Shown: positions 23,846 to 37,140, counted from the stretch's first letter. The stretch is 64,000 nt of DNA from Alopecurus myosuroides (GCA_028641055.1 CM054060.1:311536949-311600948); one strand, 5' to 3'. Made by a program: numbers and translations. The notes: generated from the letters alone by a model not told the origin.

Positions 23846-26800
23846 TGTAACATCCCTGATTTTTTGAACGTGCAAAAAATCACTAAAAATTAAACTTTTT
23901 TTTCATGTTTTGCAAGTCACCAAAAACCAAATCAGAAGCAAGAAACAAAAGGAAACAATACATTTTTTCAATGAAATTGAAAATTGCCAATCAAATTATA
24001 CCTCTATTCCATAAACCCCAAAACCCTCTCAAAATGAATTTTCCTTGGATAAAGAAAACCATTTTATCTTTATCAAACTTTGTTACATTAAATGTTTTCA
24101 CTTCAAATATTACTTTGAAATTAGTTTATGGCAACAAATAAAATTGAAGATTTATAACCCTTAATAAAGTTCTAAGCCTCAAAAATATTTGATGAAAATA
24201 AAATATTTTAATAATAACTTTTAGTTGTTATTCCAAGTTTTAAACATAAAGGAGTGAATATAAAATGCTTTGCTTTGTAAATAACATAAAATAAGACTTA
24301 GAAAACAATATTTTGACTTGTGGGGTTTTTCCCAAATTTTATTAAGCCACTTTTATATTTATTTAATTTTTCTATTTTAAAGATGGAATTAAGTTACTAT
24401 TAGTAAATCACTGAAATGTTAAATTTATAAAATATGAAAGTGGGGTAAAATGACTTTCAAAAATAGTATTTGACATGTTTATTATCTCTGAAATTTTATT
24501 TAATCAAAACCTCATTTTATTATTTTTCTTATTTAAAAATATACATTAAGTACTATTAATAATTATTTGTGTTTTCAAAAATATAACAAGTGAAATATGT
24601 TCAAATGTTTATAACAATATTCTAAACAGAAAGATATTATTTTTACAAATTTTTAGAAATTAATTTGAGGTCAATTGTAATATTAAAACTAAAGATATTA
24701 AAAACAGGACTTAAAAGAAAAACAAAAAAAATGTGATGATGTCTGCCGTTTCTACCCGAATTGAATCGGAATCAATTCCTAGATTCCAGGCGTTACAAGC
24801 ATTCAATCGCAGAACCGTTTGCTCTCCTTAAATTTCCTCCTCTCCCTCGTCATTTTCCCTCCCTTAACCTCTCCTTACAAGCCCCCAGGCCGTCACAATC
24901 GCTCGCCGGAGATCTCTCTGTCCGCCATCGTGGAGCTTCAATTCCGGTGAAACCCGAGGGCCCCTCTGCCTCTCTTTGGTCTCCTCTTGTTCCCCTCGAG
25001 CAGGCGCACCTCCTAATGCCCTTTATCTATTTTTTTGTGCAGCTAATCGACCGCACCATCAGCTCCCGATGGTCGTCGTTGGTCATGCGCCTCCGTCCGC
25101 TCCTCTCCGCACCTACAGGAAGGAATATGCGACACTGTCGCCTCCATCAGCTCCTCCAGGTCGAGATGCGTCTCATGGTGGCTTCCCCGCATCCCCATGG
25201 CCACCGTAGGCACGCCGCCGACGACGAAAGAGCCTCCGCCGCCTCGGATCTTCATCGTGCCACCAATTGGAGCCACCTCGAGGACCGTCGTGGCCACCAT
25301 CGACCTCTCCATGCACCGCTGCGCCTTTTGGTCATCTTCACGAGCCCAGGGAAGCATCAGAGAGCCGCCGGCGTCGAGTTCTGCGTCGAGCACCGCTGGA
25401 GCACCACCATCCTCGCCATTTCCGGCAAACCCTGTGCCGCTCGGTGAGCTCCTTGATCCCTTACCGTTCGATTTGATTCCTACGGTGGAGATTAAATCAC
25501 TTACGCGAAGAGGTAGCAACGAATCAAAGAGCACCACGTCGGCCACGCGTTAAGTAATTAATTTTCCGCTTCACGCAGCACACATCAGGCCCAAGCCCAA
25601 GTCTTATATGTCACCTTGCGCGACAAATAGTGAATCTGAGCCCAGTCAGCCTCTGGATTTGTTTCCGGAATAAAATTAAAATGGCAATTTTGCAGAATAG
25701 TCCCTGTAACTTAGAACATTCATATCTTTTTAACCATAAGGCCAAATTTAGCAAACTTGGACTTTTTTGGAATCATCACATCATTTAGAAACGTTTGGAA
25801 CTGGCCAAATTTAAATTTGACCATTTTAAATGCGTTCAAATTCAAAGATGCTTGTTTAATGAATTTTGGCATAATTCAAATTCTACAAACCCAAAAATTG
25901 TAAATAAAATATATTTACAAACCTTACGGTGTGCACTTTCATATCCTCTGTTCCAAAATAATTTTTTAACAAGTTAAATTTGAATTTAGTATTAAGTGGT
26001 ATATTTAAGTATTTTTGACATAGATTTAATTCTAGAAATAATTAGAATATGTTCCCTTAAGCAAAATTGCTCCATTTGGTAACCTTGGACTAGAGACCAC
26101 TTTGTATAAACCGCTTGACCATATTAGAACCATATTCATGAATACTTGGCCAAATTATCACACATATGTTCCACCTCATGATAGCCATGTCTTAGAAATT
26201 GTTTAGCCATGTCTTAGAAATTGTTTCCATCTTTGATGTTATGGCTATTTGGAGCCATACCAAGTCCCTAAAATGACCAAGTAGTGAACCTAAAACACTA
26301 GTACCATAATTTTCTATCTACTTATCCATTCCCCTCTTCATGCTTCAAGAATCCATGAAGTTAGCAAAATGGAAAACAAGACTCAACCACAAGAAGGAAC
26401 TCCATCTTCAACTTGGTGACAACATGAAGAGCTACAAAGAAGATCATTGAATAATTTGAAGTAAAAGGAATTGGACTTCACAACAACTAGAAGAAACTCA
26501 AGAAAGTGCAAATTCATGAAGGGATCAAGAAGAAGACAAACCCCTCTCTTTCTATCTTTCTTCTTATTTTCTTTCTTTTCTATTTGACTTACAGTTATTT
26601 GTGTCCATCTCATACCCAAACCAATTAGTGAAGTGAAAGCCATGAAGAATCCATCCAAGGAAAAGACTACAATAGAAGCATGAAGATGATCTTCAAGAAG
26701 ACAAGCATGTGAAGACTTGGAGCCATCCACACATGTTGAAGAATAACAAGTTGATTTTGTCCAACCATTGACCCAAATGGAAAATCCCAAGACTTTAACT

Positions 26801-28635
26801 TGTTATCTCCATTGTTATTAAGTTAGTTGAACCTATACCTACCCTAGACCAAAATGGAAAGACTAACTTAGAGTACTCAAATGTTTTGATGAAAACAACT
26901 AAGTGTTACACTTTATGATGTGATACTTTAGTTGAAATAGTGAGATCACATTGGTGAACTCTTGGAAATTCTTAGATGAGTATGTTTTCAATAAAGTTTG
27001 TTTACTACCAACTCAACCTAAACATCCTTAGTGAACTCTTGGAACTTCCTCGACAAGTACGGTTAAAATAAAGTTAGATTTCTACAAAACTAAACCTAGT
27101 CCTTCCCAAGTAAACCCTTGGAAACCCCTTAACAATGTATTGAACCATTATAGAATGAATCTTTAAAACTCAAACATTGACCTTGTCCTATCCAACTTGG
27201 TTAGGCCTCTTTTGATATGTCAATTGCTTTGTATGTTTTCTTCCCTGGTATGTTTGTTTGGTAGAATGTTTGTTTATTCTGTTATTGTGTTTTCAATGTA
27301 TAGATTGTACGGAGAGCAATGATCTTTTGTGAAGAGAGTGTGATTTCTTCACCAACTTCAACAAAGCAAGTAACACACCATCAACTACCCATTATTTTAT
27401 ATATGCATTAGTTGATTTTTTAGTAGTATGCATGATAGGAAATTCTACTAAGTTATATTATGCTATGCTATTATCCTAGTAGTGTGTAGCCATCCCTTAT
27501 ACCTTGTTATTTTGATAGCCTTTGAACTTAGTAGATGCTATGAAATGTTACACATTGTTCTATTAGATGTTGAGGAAAAATTCAAAGTATAACTTTCAAT
27601 GAAACACCTGGGTGGATTTTGGATGTGATTGGTTTTTGTTGAGTGTTTCCTTAGGGCCCTTGTATAAGGGTTATTCCACTTGAGGTTGTCACTTGAGGAT
27701 GGCCACCCAGGAACAAAGAGATTACTATGTCCTTCTAAGTTTAGTAGCTTCCCGTGCAGCCTTTAGTCACATGGGCTCTGTCTTGATCAACTAAGTTGAA
27801 TGAACTCACCAGGCTTACAAGAAAATGTAGCATAATTATAGGTGGAACGGGTAAGGCAAACGGTGGTGGAATTTCTTCTGAAAGATCTAGTCTCAATCTT
27901 CTACTTTCCTTAATGCACTCAGAGTGTATAGGATGTTTGGGCTGATCTGAGTCTGAAGGTGAAAGTGCACAAACACTGCAGAGTCATCAAAGTAAGATCT
28001 TAGCCGTGTCCCCGCTTATGGACAACTATGAGCAGGTCGACAAGGATTCACGGAAGAATCTCATCACTAATTTCAATAAGTAAAATTTGACCAAGTGAAC
28101 AATATTGTGGTGCTTGGATCTTAATCCAATGTTTCTACCCCTTTGAAAATAAAAGTTTGTTTTACAAGAGAGATAGGAAAAAATTGGCTTTATGCAAACT
28201 TAGCCAAAAACTCCACTCAGCCAAATAAGCATGTAGTATTAGTACTGCCATTTATATCCACCATAGTGTTACTTGCCAATACATTAAATTGTATTGACTC
28301 CTTTGTGGCTACATATTCCATATTGTGGATGTTTCTGAAGACGAGTGAGGATTTCGTTTAGGATCTCGAGACTATCGCCAACATGTTTTCCCTATGGCAC
28401 ATGAAGAAGATGGGCTCAATGGTGTACTATGTTTTCTGTTGTATTTCTTGTTTTCTGCTAGTCTTGTAAGACTATGCAAGTTGTAATCCTATTTTGTAAA
28501 TACTGGATCATGCGATGTAATAAAATTTGATGCATTGCATGATATTTCATTTTGTACAGTGGTGCTAGCAATCGATCCAGGGACTAGCACACTAACACAG
28601 ATGTTCTTACACTATTTAAATGTGGGAACGCTACA
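23846..28635 (+). repeat. LARD 5' LTR, about 4.8 kb
   Basis: This LTR is bounded by TGTAACATCC and GAACGCTACA. Most of it is AT-rich and non-coding. A GC-rich island lies at about 24735-25560. Its last 0.87 kb aligns with the end of the element (31678-32546), including CTTGATCAACTAAGTTGAAT and the ACTATCGCCAACATG stretch. Confidence 0.8.
24735..25560 (+). other. GC-rich, open-frame island inside the LARD LTR
   Basis: This roughly 0.8-kb block is sharply GC-rich within an AT-rich LTR. It contains overlapping open frames on both strands, up to 228 codons at 24761-25447 on the plus strand. CT-rich runs and Pro/Arg/Ser-rich translations suggest a transcribed leader region rather than a conserved protein. 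I recognise no domain. It may hold the LTR transcription start, but no clear TATA box was found. Confidence 0.4.
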
Positions 28636-28638
28636 AAA

Positions 28639-28650
28639 TGGTATCAGAGC
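28639..28650 (+). other. Primer-binding site of the LARD element (Met tRNA)
   Basis: TGGTATCAGAGC starts three bases after the LTR end and is complementary to the 3' end of initiator tRNA-Met. It confirms the plus orientation and the LTR boundary. Confidence 0.9.
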
Positions 28651-30151
28651 ATTGTGTTGCCTGTATAATTCGAGACCCTAAGTTTGGAAAGGACCCTAGG
28701 ATTAAAAAAAATCTATGTTCAAACTTTGTAGGAACAAAACAATCATCTTAGTTCTTCTCATATCATCTCATCTATTATTCACCTTCAAAATTTTCTAGAT
28801 GACCTACCTCTTCCATACCATCAAGACATGAATGTTGATGACCATACAATGAAGTGCAAGAAGTATTTTCACCACATGAAGACCTACACTCAATAGTTAT
28901 TGAAGAACTTGAAGAAAAACGTAGAATTCAAAACAATCAAGAACACCTCAAGACACTGAGAGAAGGATTTGAAGAAACTCAAAGAAGATATAGATGAGAC
29001 CAACAATCTAGTTTGTTGGAACAACGTTAACGTGTTAGTGTATTGATCATACCAATGAGTGTGGTATGACAATAATAGATGTTTTTGAAAACTTTATTGA
29101 TTGGTGTGATGAATGAGTTGTTATATGTTTGTTATGTGCAAGATGAGTTTCCTTGATCTGATGTGTTGGGGTAGGAATTTCTTTAGTCTCTTTATAATCT
29201 CTACTCTTTCATGCTAAGCCAAACCAAAACCCATACCCATTTACCAACCATATTGGGCTACCATATGAAGTCCAACAACAAACCTTTCACCCAAGAATGT
29301 CATGGCTAGTTCTTTATACAGACACAAGCCATACAATTGAGGAATGTCACAGATTTCAAGATCCTTTTGTGTGAAGGAACAATCACATACATGATCAATG
29401 CCAACTACATCATAAGGAGCAGCAAGCATATCAACAAGTGAAGAAAGACAAGTGAAACCCAAGTTGCATGAGCTATGAAGATTTCAGAGCCAACTACACG
29501 AAGAGAAGAAATAATGAAGAAACACAACTATCCAGTTTGTGTTACATAGGATTTTTACGCAACCCACTAGTTCAGAAATGATAGTTAGCTCAAGTTTGTC
29601 TTACGGACTGGAAACTTTTTGTTAGACAAGTTAGGTGACCTAGTGTTATTAAACAAGATTCATCAATCCAAGTACAAGGTAATGATTGAGTGCAACATGG
29701 ATTGGCCCCCATGGTGACTACTCTCATTATTTACTTTTGCTATGAGGAATGTTAAATTTGAGTGACATACCTAGTAGAGAGACGACGATGTTAAACCTGA
29801 ACCATAGAATGGTAGATTACAATAATGATCCTATGTTAGTGTTACTGAAAACGTACTATTTTTTGTGAGGATCAAGCCAACCTTGGAGCTATCAAGCAAT
29901 GGAATATTTTGCCTACCATGAGAGTTTCTTTAGAAATGGCATGGTGTTTTCCTTCAAGGATGACAACAACAAGATGGAAGATTGCCAAGGATATCAAAAG
30001 ATCAAGTTGAGAGTGAACCAAAGGCTTTTGATTGACCCAAAGAGTGACCCCTCAATGTCAAAGGTAGTTCAACAGAATTCTGTTGGTTTGTAACTCTACC
30101 ATGAGGGAAAGTTCTACTAAAACAATCTTAAGTAAAACCACACACTCCAAG

Positions 30152-31373
30152 CACTACTACAAAAGGCCCATAGCCGCATCCCATAGCGCTGGCGCACATG
30201 CAATGGTCTCCGCCAGCGGTATTTACCGCCGGCGCGCAAAATGCAGGTGCGCCAGCGCTAGCTGGTTACCCCCGGCGCGCACGCAACGCCACGCGCCGGC
30301 AGTAAAGCCATGCCACCCCCGCCCCCTCTGGTAAACTTACCCCCGGTGCCCTGCTTCCCCGCACGCCGGCGGTAACTGCAGTTACCCCCGGCGCGTTGCG
30401 TGGCCACTGCGCCAGCGGTAACGCTGCACTTACCCTCGGCGCCCATGCATGCCTACGCGCCGGCGGTAAGTCCAGGATTTTTCCCTCCACAACCCCCCCC
30501 CCCCCCAGTGGACCGCCTTTTTAGTTTTTTAAAGCAGAAACGAAAATGATAAAATGTTCAAAAAATAAATTCCTTTGATATGTGGGTAGGGTGTACTGTC
30601 TAGTTGATATAGAAAATTTGAAATACTCCATTTGACCTTTTATGCAAAATTCAAAAATAAAACGTAAAACGGCCATAACTTTTGCATACGACGTCGAAAA
30701 AACGCGTTCAATATATCAAACGGCCTGTGAGGTTTTTTCAGAATCGGCAAATTCCAAAAGGAAAAAAAGTTATTTGAGACAGACTAAATTTTCCTACATA
30801 ATCAATTTAATTAAATAAATTCAAAATTAAAAAGAAATATAAAAAAATATTTTTTTTTCATAGAAGATAATAAGGATGTCATATTTGGATTCCTCGTATT
30901 CTTCTAATCAATTTAGACATATCATTTGTCGAATTTGGAAATACGGATTTGTAGATATGGTGCAATAGTTAAAAGGATTGATAGTACTATACTAACAAGA
31001 AAGAATGAGGGAGTCATAGTTAGAGTAGTGGGATGGAACTAAGAAGTTAAGCGTGCTCGGGCTAGAGTAGTGGGAGGATGGGTGACCGAGCGGGAAGTTG
31101 ACAAAGGGGACCTAGAATGATAGAGAGAAAAATCAAATAAATTGAATATATGTTTTTCTTTGTTTTCAAAAACAATTTTCGAAAAAAAAAACCGAATGTT
31201 ACCGCCGGCGCGTGGGATGTTGGTGCGCCGGCGGTAAGTTTTTTACCGCCGGCGCGTTGAGCCAGCGCGCCGGCGGTAACTTCTTACCACCGGCGTGAGC
31301 ATCGCCGGCGCGCGCCCATGCGCCAGCGGTAAGCCCATTTGGAGCGCCGGCGGTAAGCCTTTTCCTAGTAGTG
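30152..31373. mobile_element. CACTA-type transposon B (small, non-autonomous)
   Basis: This 1222-bp element has tips CACTACTACAAAAGG and, on the other strand, CACTACTAGGAAAAGG. An exact 3-bp target duplication aag flanks it (30149-30151 and 31374-31376). Both subterminal zones are packed with direct and inverted CGCCGGCGGTAA-type repeats. The AT-rich middle holds a 5S-rRNA-derived segment at 31031-31098. No protein is encoded. Confidence 0.92.
31031..31098 (+). ncRNA. 5S-rRNA-derived segment inside CACTA B
   Basis: The plus strand reads GAAGTTAAGCGTGCTCGGGC, then TAGAGTAGTG, then GGATGGGTGACC and CGGGAAGT. These match the plant 5S A box, intermediate element and C box in order, and match better than the copies in CACTA A and C at the GGGC step. 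A TTTTT run about 55 bp downstream (near 31153) could act as a Pol III terminator. The 5' third of 5S is missing, so it is not a normal rRNA gene. Confidence 0.78.
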
Positions 31374-31677
31374 AAGCTATGTGTATCCAAACATCCTATT
31401 GGAAGATAATATTAACCCATGGAACCGTAAAAGTGGTATACTTGGATTCAAAACCCCAAATACCAACAAGGAGTGGATGAATGTTATAGAAGAATATTAT
31501 GGATTATGAAGTGTGACTCCAACTGAAGATATGGTAAAACCAGCAACCAGTTAGAAGAATTTTTAGACTACCCATAAATGTTTGTTTTAAGGGTGGTAGC
31601 CCACCCAGTTGTTCTGGAACCAAGTTACCCAATCTTTCTTTCTAGCCTTCCCAAATCTCGGGACAAGACTTCTTTTA

Positions 31678-32546
31678 CCATATGGGCGTTGTCTTGATCA
31701 ACTAAGTTGAATGAACTCACCAGGCTTACAAGCAGATGTAGCATAATTGTAGGTAGAACGGGTAAGCCAAACGGTGGTGGAATTTCTTCTGAAAGATATC
31801 GTCTCAATCTTCTCCCTTCCTTAATGCACTCAGAGTGTATAGGATGTTTGGGATGATCTCAGTCTGAAGGTGAAAGTGCACAAACTCTGCAGAGTCAACA
31901 AACTAAGATCTTAGTCGTATCCCTGGTTATGGACAACTATGAGCAGCTCGACAAGGCTTGACGGAAGAATCTCGTCACCAATTTCAATAAGTACAATTTG
32001 ACCAAGTGAACAATATTGTGGTGCTTGGATCTTAATCCAATGTTGCCACCCCTTTGAAAAGAAAAATTTGTTTTACAAAAGAGATAGAACAAAACTGGCT
32101 TTATGCAAACTTAGCCAAAGACTCCACTCAGCAAAATAAGCATGTAGTATAATTTTTGCAATTTATATCCACCATATTGTTACTTGCCAATACATTAAAT
32201 TGTATTGACTCCCTTGTGGCTGCATATTCCATATTGCAGATGTTTCTGAAGACGAGTGAGGATTTCGTTTAGTATCTCGAGACTATCGCCAACATGTTTT
32301 GCATGTGGCACATTAAGAAGATGGGCTCAATGTTGTACTATGTTTTCCGCTGTATTTCTTGTTTTCTGCTAGTCTTGTAAGACTATGCAAGTTGTAATCA
32401 TATTTTGTAAAGACTGGATCATGCGATGTAATAAAATTTGATGCATTGCATGATATTTCATTTTGTACTGTGGCGCTAGCAACTGATCCAGAGACTAGCA
32501 CACTAACAGAGAAGTTCTTACATTATTTAAATGTGGGAACGCTACA
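31678..32546 (+). repeat. LARD 3' LTR, only its last 0.87 kb
   Basis: This aligns with 27768-28635 with scattered differences. The other roughly 3.9 kb of the 3' LTR is missing. Since the outer target duplication is intact, the loss was an internal deletion after insertion. Confidence 0.8.
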
Positions 32547-32750
32547 GTTGGCCAGTGCGATGGAACGGCCACGTGGCCAGTATTTTTGTCGTGTGTAGTC
32601 GTTTCCGTGTGTTTCCGTGCTTCTTTGTCATGTACCGATCGTTACCGTGTGTTTTATTGTCTACTACGTCGTATGTTGGGCTCTGTCGTGTGCCCGATAT
32701 CCTGCACACGGCAACGCGCCTCGCTCACGGCAAGCGTGTATCCCGTAGTG
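32547..32750. mobile_element. CACTA-type transposon D, right end
   Basis: Read on the minus strand, the tip is CACTACGGGATACACGC, followed by GCCGTGAGCGAGG and other GCCGTGTGC-type subterminal repeats. It is the right terminus of the CACTA element that hosts the LARD insertion. The left tip is not in the region examined, so a target duplication cannot be confirmed. Confidence 0.65.
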
Positions 32751-33549
32751 CGAGATGAGCAAAGATTACAACAGATGAGTACGTCCTAAGAATCCTAGGT
32801 TCAGAATAGACCGGGATTTCGAAGTTTAGAGTGCGAACAACCGGTATTTCGAGTTCAAGGTTTGATTTTTCTAACATATACCAGTTCAAGGTTTAGAATG
32901 AAACTTTTCCTTTGAAATTATACTAGATCGACTCCGGAACCGAACCATAGTTTAAAAAACTGGAACGGTCAGTGAACCGGTTAGGCGGCTGGTTCACTGG
33001 TTCAATGGTCCGACCACCGGCTCATCCGGTTTGTTTGCGACAAAAACCACTATTTTTAATTAAAATTTAAGCATTTTTTGTGTGTGGGGGCGAACTAAGG
33101 CAGAAGGTCCGAAATTCATTGCTTGCTAATCGCGATTACGTGAAATGTGGATCGTTAAGGGGAGGGTCTCGGCCCCGCTTGTCCCTCCAAGCTTGTCTCC
33201 ATCCCCGGCAGAGTTTCCGGTCATAGTCGGAAAGCCAGGCACTGTGTACCGGTCCCTAGGACCGCGGGAACTAAGGCAGCAGCGGCATAAAACTCCTAGG
33301 CAACGATGGTGTTGGCGAGGCCAAGGAAGCGTCGGGAAGAGGAACTTGCCTCCCTAGCCGACAAGAGTGGCCCGGCTACGTCGTTGGCGAGGAACACTCC
33401 TCCGCAAGCGTGAGACACTCCTTGGCCTCCTCCAAGTTACGCCCATTGGTCGCTGCCATGCTGGTGCCCTAAAGTGTGTGGTGAAATATTGCGAAATATA
33501 ATATCGGATGTGTAGCATGGCAACAAGTGCAAAATATAATATATTTCTT
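32751..33549. other. Unassigned DNA
   Basis: No supported gene. A segment around 32935-33035 is rich in AACCGGTT/GGTTCACTGG dyads, as in some small grass repeats. 33145-33357 has an open frame of 70 codons with no recognised similarity. Confidence 0.35.
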
Positions 33550-34340
33550 TCAAACAAACAATAATGCTACGTCTACGGATTATTTAATCTTACACTGACG
33601 TGTCCCCTTTATTTTGACTACTCCAAATAAAAACTGACACTCTCGTGATTGCCCATTGTGCCTCCACATTGATTCATAACAAAAATGCCAGTAGATGTAG
33701 CATTGTTCGTTCGCAAATATTTTAACAATCTGATCTACCAACTCCAATAACGTATGGTTGATAAGGAAATTTATTATGTGCTTTCATTATAGAAAATTGG
33801 TTGTGTTTGTATGTATCGTCATTGTAGAGTGGCATGCACCGAACCAGTTAAACCTGAAAACTTCATGCCAATGCCTATACCATTTTTTTTATTTATTCCG
33901 CCAGCTGCGATACCATGTAGACCCGAACGAGTTTACCAAAAGTTCATAGCGATAGAACGATGGGAAAGGGGGCAAATACACTTATACTTCAACAACCGCG
34001 AATGTGAAATAATGATATAGCAGTGTATTGTTACACAAAAGGAAATAATTAATACTCATACCATAGTACTATGTGAGAGGTCGCACCACTACATATATTT
34101 TGCAAGCATCAATAGCTAGACATCATTGGGCTCCCTTGCACCGCGTTCGTTTTCCAATACTCGAAGGGACATGCAAATACGAAAATGAAAGAGGGGAAAG
34201 GGATAGTAGGTTGTAGAAAGGAGGAACCGTTAAACAACACTTCGAGACTAGTAGATCAACATAAAATAGAGAAAGAGATATTGAACTATGGTGATCATCT
34301 TCTACTATGGGAATAGGAGACGTTGGAAAATAAATATATG
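33550..34340 (+). repeat. Dispersed low-copy repeat, copy 1
   Basis: By eye this shares an ordered set of landmarks with 42360-42854 and 53540-53990: ACGTATGGTTG, a TTATGTGCTTT/TTACGCACTTT step, an AGAAAATTG-TTGTGTTT stretch, GCAAGCATCAA.TAG, CAATACTCGA, and finally GGGAATAGGAGAC-TTGG. Copy 1 appears to hold an extra 200 bp around 33830-34020. No frame is conserved across copies. Its nature is unknown: it could be an old transposon or a local duplication. Confidence 0.5.
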
Positions 34341-34499
34341 TTTGTGCACAAACCTAGGTAATAGTTTGTGCAGTGGAACTAAGACTCAACCAAGCAGACA
34401 ACATCTGGTACATTTAAGAGACCATGAAGTTTAGTTAGGGAGTCAATATGGCTAGATAGGCAAATTTCATAGGAAACTATATAATAAGGAGTGGAAACA

Positions 34500-35960
34500 T
34501 GTAGAGGCCCGCTTCCCGTAAAAATTGGGTTGTTGGGATGGAAAGTTGCTATCTTATGGGGCTCTCTTTGTTTTAACTAATTATGTATTAACAAGCCTCC
34601 CAATGTTCCTGTTGTCATTCTTTGAGATTCCCAAAGGGGTTAGAAAAAGATTGGACTTTATATCACTTTTTTTTTTGCAAAGTGATAATAAGAAAAGAAA
34701 AGGTATTGCATGTGCATTGAGGTTCTTAATATAAAAAAATAAGTATCTTCTGAGTAAACAAGTTGTTGCATCAAGAGGGGTTTAGCAAGAACTCCTCTAC
34801 AACAAATACTTAGATGATAAAACTTTATCTCAAGTACAGGTGAAACCAATAATTCCCCCTCCTGGAAAGTTATGATGGGGGTTAAACAAGAATTTTTCTC
34901 GTGTGGATCCTTTCGACTTGGTAATGGTCAACAAATTCTGTTTTGGGAGGATAGATGGTTAGGTGATGAGATGTTATCACAAACGTGTCCCTCTCTTTAT
35001 AGCATTTCTTATCACAAGCATGTCATGGTGGTTGATGTATTTTCAAATAATCCACTTAATATTCAGTTTAGAAGGTCCATCATAGGGGATAGAAAACACA
35101 TTGGCTACATTTGGTGGAGAGACTAATGTTGATCTCGTTGTACCAGGAGCCAGATTCTTTTCATTGGGGTTTGACAACCAATGGGATGTTTTCGGTTAAA
35201 TTATTGTATGCTAATTTTCTTAATGGTAACACGAGAACTTTGCGAAAAAATATGTGTAGAGTATTAAAAACCATTGAAAATTAAAATCTTCTTGTGGTTT
35301 CTTCATCGTAAAGTGATTTTAACTAAGGATAATTTAATAAAGAGGCGTTAGAATGGATGTGAAGAATGTGATTTTTGCGCGGAGGATGAGCCAGTTAAAC
35401 ATCTATTTATATCTTACCCATTTGTACATAATAATTGGAGACTAATTCACTTTACGTTTATTATCTCTCCGCTCACTTCCTAAACAATATGTCTAGTAGT
35501 TGGTTAAATCGAATTGATAGAAATACTAAAGCACGTATACGTGTAAACGTCTCATCTTTTTTTTTGGGGGGGCAATCTAAAATTGTCGTCATGATGTGAT
35601 TCTTAACAAGAAGGAAGATGCTCACTTTATAAAGTTTATTAACAAAGGGGCCTGCTGGATTCACATCTGGTCTTTTCTCTCTCCCATGGAGTAGAGAAGA
35701 CCTCTGGATACTGGATGTGCTCGACTGATGGCGGTTGTTCAGAATATTTACAGTATGGCTGGCTCCATGCTAAGAGATTAGATGCACAAGGTTGTGACTT
35801 CTGAGTGGCTAATCTTTGTGGACACCTTGAGTGCTCCGTCGGTTGTAAGATGATGATACTTTTTTTGCTACATTTTAAATAAATAAAAATTGTGTGCGTC
35901 TCTTTGATGCAGAGGTTGGGGCTAAACTCCCATTGGAAAAAAGAAAGATAAGCAAAGTTC
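34500..35960 (+). pseudogene. LINE (non-LTR retrotransposon) 3' fragment 1
   Basis: The plus strand encodes the end of a plant L1-type RT protein, with a KLLSYGALFVL...LTSLPMF region, LSFFEIPKGV, FWEDRWLGDE and NPLNIQFRR, followed by a zinc-finger-like CDFCAEDEPVKHLFIS stretch of the zf-RVT domain. Several frameshifts and stops interrupt it. The RT active site lies upstream and is absent, as expected of a 5'-truncated LINE. I see no clear poly(A) tail at the end. Confidence 0.75.
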
Positions 35961-37140
35961 AAGGATTGGGTAGATTTCTAGAAGATTTAGAAAATTATCC
36001 GACCATCCTTTTAAAGGGAAATTCTATTGTGTCATAAATATATCTTATTTCCAATTGAACGTCAATTAGTATCTTTTCAGTAGTCTAGGCCTTTCTTAAT
36101 ACAAACAAGACAAAGCTTTGGTAACACATAGATAAATGTGCTACAAGAAAAATATGCTAACACATAAATTGTCTTGCAGGTCTATACCATAAAACGTAGT
36201 TGATAAGATCCAAAAAGGTGTTACATGAATATTGGTTTAGTAACGTATTCATTAGCATGCCTCATAATGTGTTGCCAAAAGTTATTTACGGGGAAAAGGA
36301 GAGAACAAGAATTTAATCATTTTTTAAACAACGCCAATGCATGACAGATCAACATAGAAAAATGACATGATAAGGGAACTTCATTTACGTCAATTAGTCC
36401 CTTTTTTAGTAATTTACACTTTTCTCCGACATATGATCGTAATCTATTGTATTGCTCGGTCACTAGATGTGTCATACAAACATAGAAAAACACATAGATG
36501 AACCACCTAAGAACCTAGCACCTTCACTGCGAACATAAGTACATAAGTATCTAAACATGACTACTACCAGTGTTAAAATAGTTCCAAACGGTAAATCTAT
36601 CACATGGAGACACATTCAGCTATCTATCATTCAACAATTGGTAGTTTCGAAGTGTGCATAGTTCTTTAAATAATAGCTTCCAAGTTGTGCGGACAATTAT
36701 ACTAGCCGGCGTGTACAGATCCTAAGTATTATCTGAAGCTCTTAGTTTTGTCTATTCCGGATAATGTTATAGTACAACATGAGTCAAAGTTACGGTTTTC
36801 ATTGGGGATATCTCCTACTCAAATTGATAATTTGGTTAATGGTTGAAAGGAGTTGGAAGAGCCATGTCATTTAGTTTTGTTGAGTAATTATTTGGGTAAT
36901 GATGCTTGTAGCGGCTCACATAGCACAGTGAAGCGTAGAGCTTCAAATCTATGTGATGATCACGTTGGTGATGAAGAAGAGGGTCTGAGGGATCATTTGG
37001 ATTCTCTTGTATACAGGTGTGAAAGTCACATGATCCCGCAAAAAGAAAACAAGTGCTAATCACAAACTTAGAAGAAGTGCTAGAATTAAACTTTGAAAAA
37101 GTAAATCAAAATGAGAGGATATTTTTGGAACACCAACGGT
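35961..37140. other. Unassigned AT-rich DNA
   Basis: About 1.2 kb without a recognisable gene, terminal repeat or tandem structure. Short frames (for example 36853-37059) show no known motif. Confidence 0.4.

Larger units (their letters stand above)
28651..31677 (+). other. LARD interior, non-coding
   Basis: Outside the nested CACTA element, this interior has many stops and no gag, protease, RT or integrase motif. Non-coding interiors that move using another element's proteins are characteristic of LARDs. The right end (about 31560-31677) has a GGGTGGTAGCCCACCC dyad before the 3' LTR remnant. Confidence 0.6.
23846..32546 (+). mobile_element. LARD-type LTR retroelement (Sukkula-like), with deleted 3' LTR
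   Basis: The element starts TGTAACATCC, ends GGAACGCTACA, and has an exact 5-bp duplication gttgg on both sides (23841-23845 and 32547-32551). The 5' LTR is about 4.8 kb and is followed by a Met-tRNA primer site. The interior is about 3 kb and has no gag or pol. Very long LTRs and a non-coding interior fit large retrotransposon derivatives such as Sukkula. The 3' LTR keeps only about 0.87 kb, although the outer target duplication is intact. A small CACTA transposon (30152-31373) is nested in the interior. Confidence 0.82.

Noticed and set aside
24761..25447. 228-codon host gene
   Set aside because: It lies inside an LTR, overlaps frames on the other strand, and shows no domain. It is better explained by GC content.
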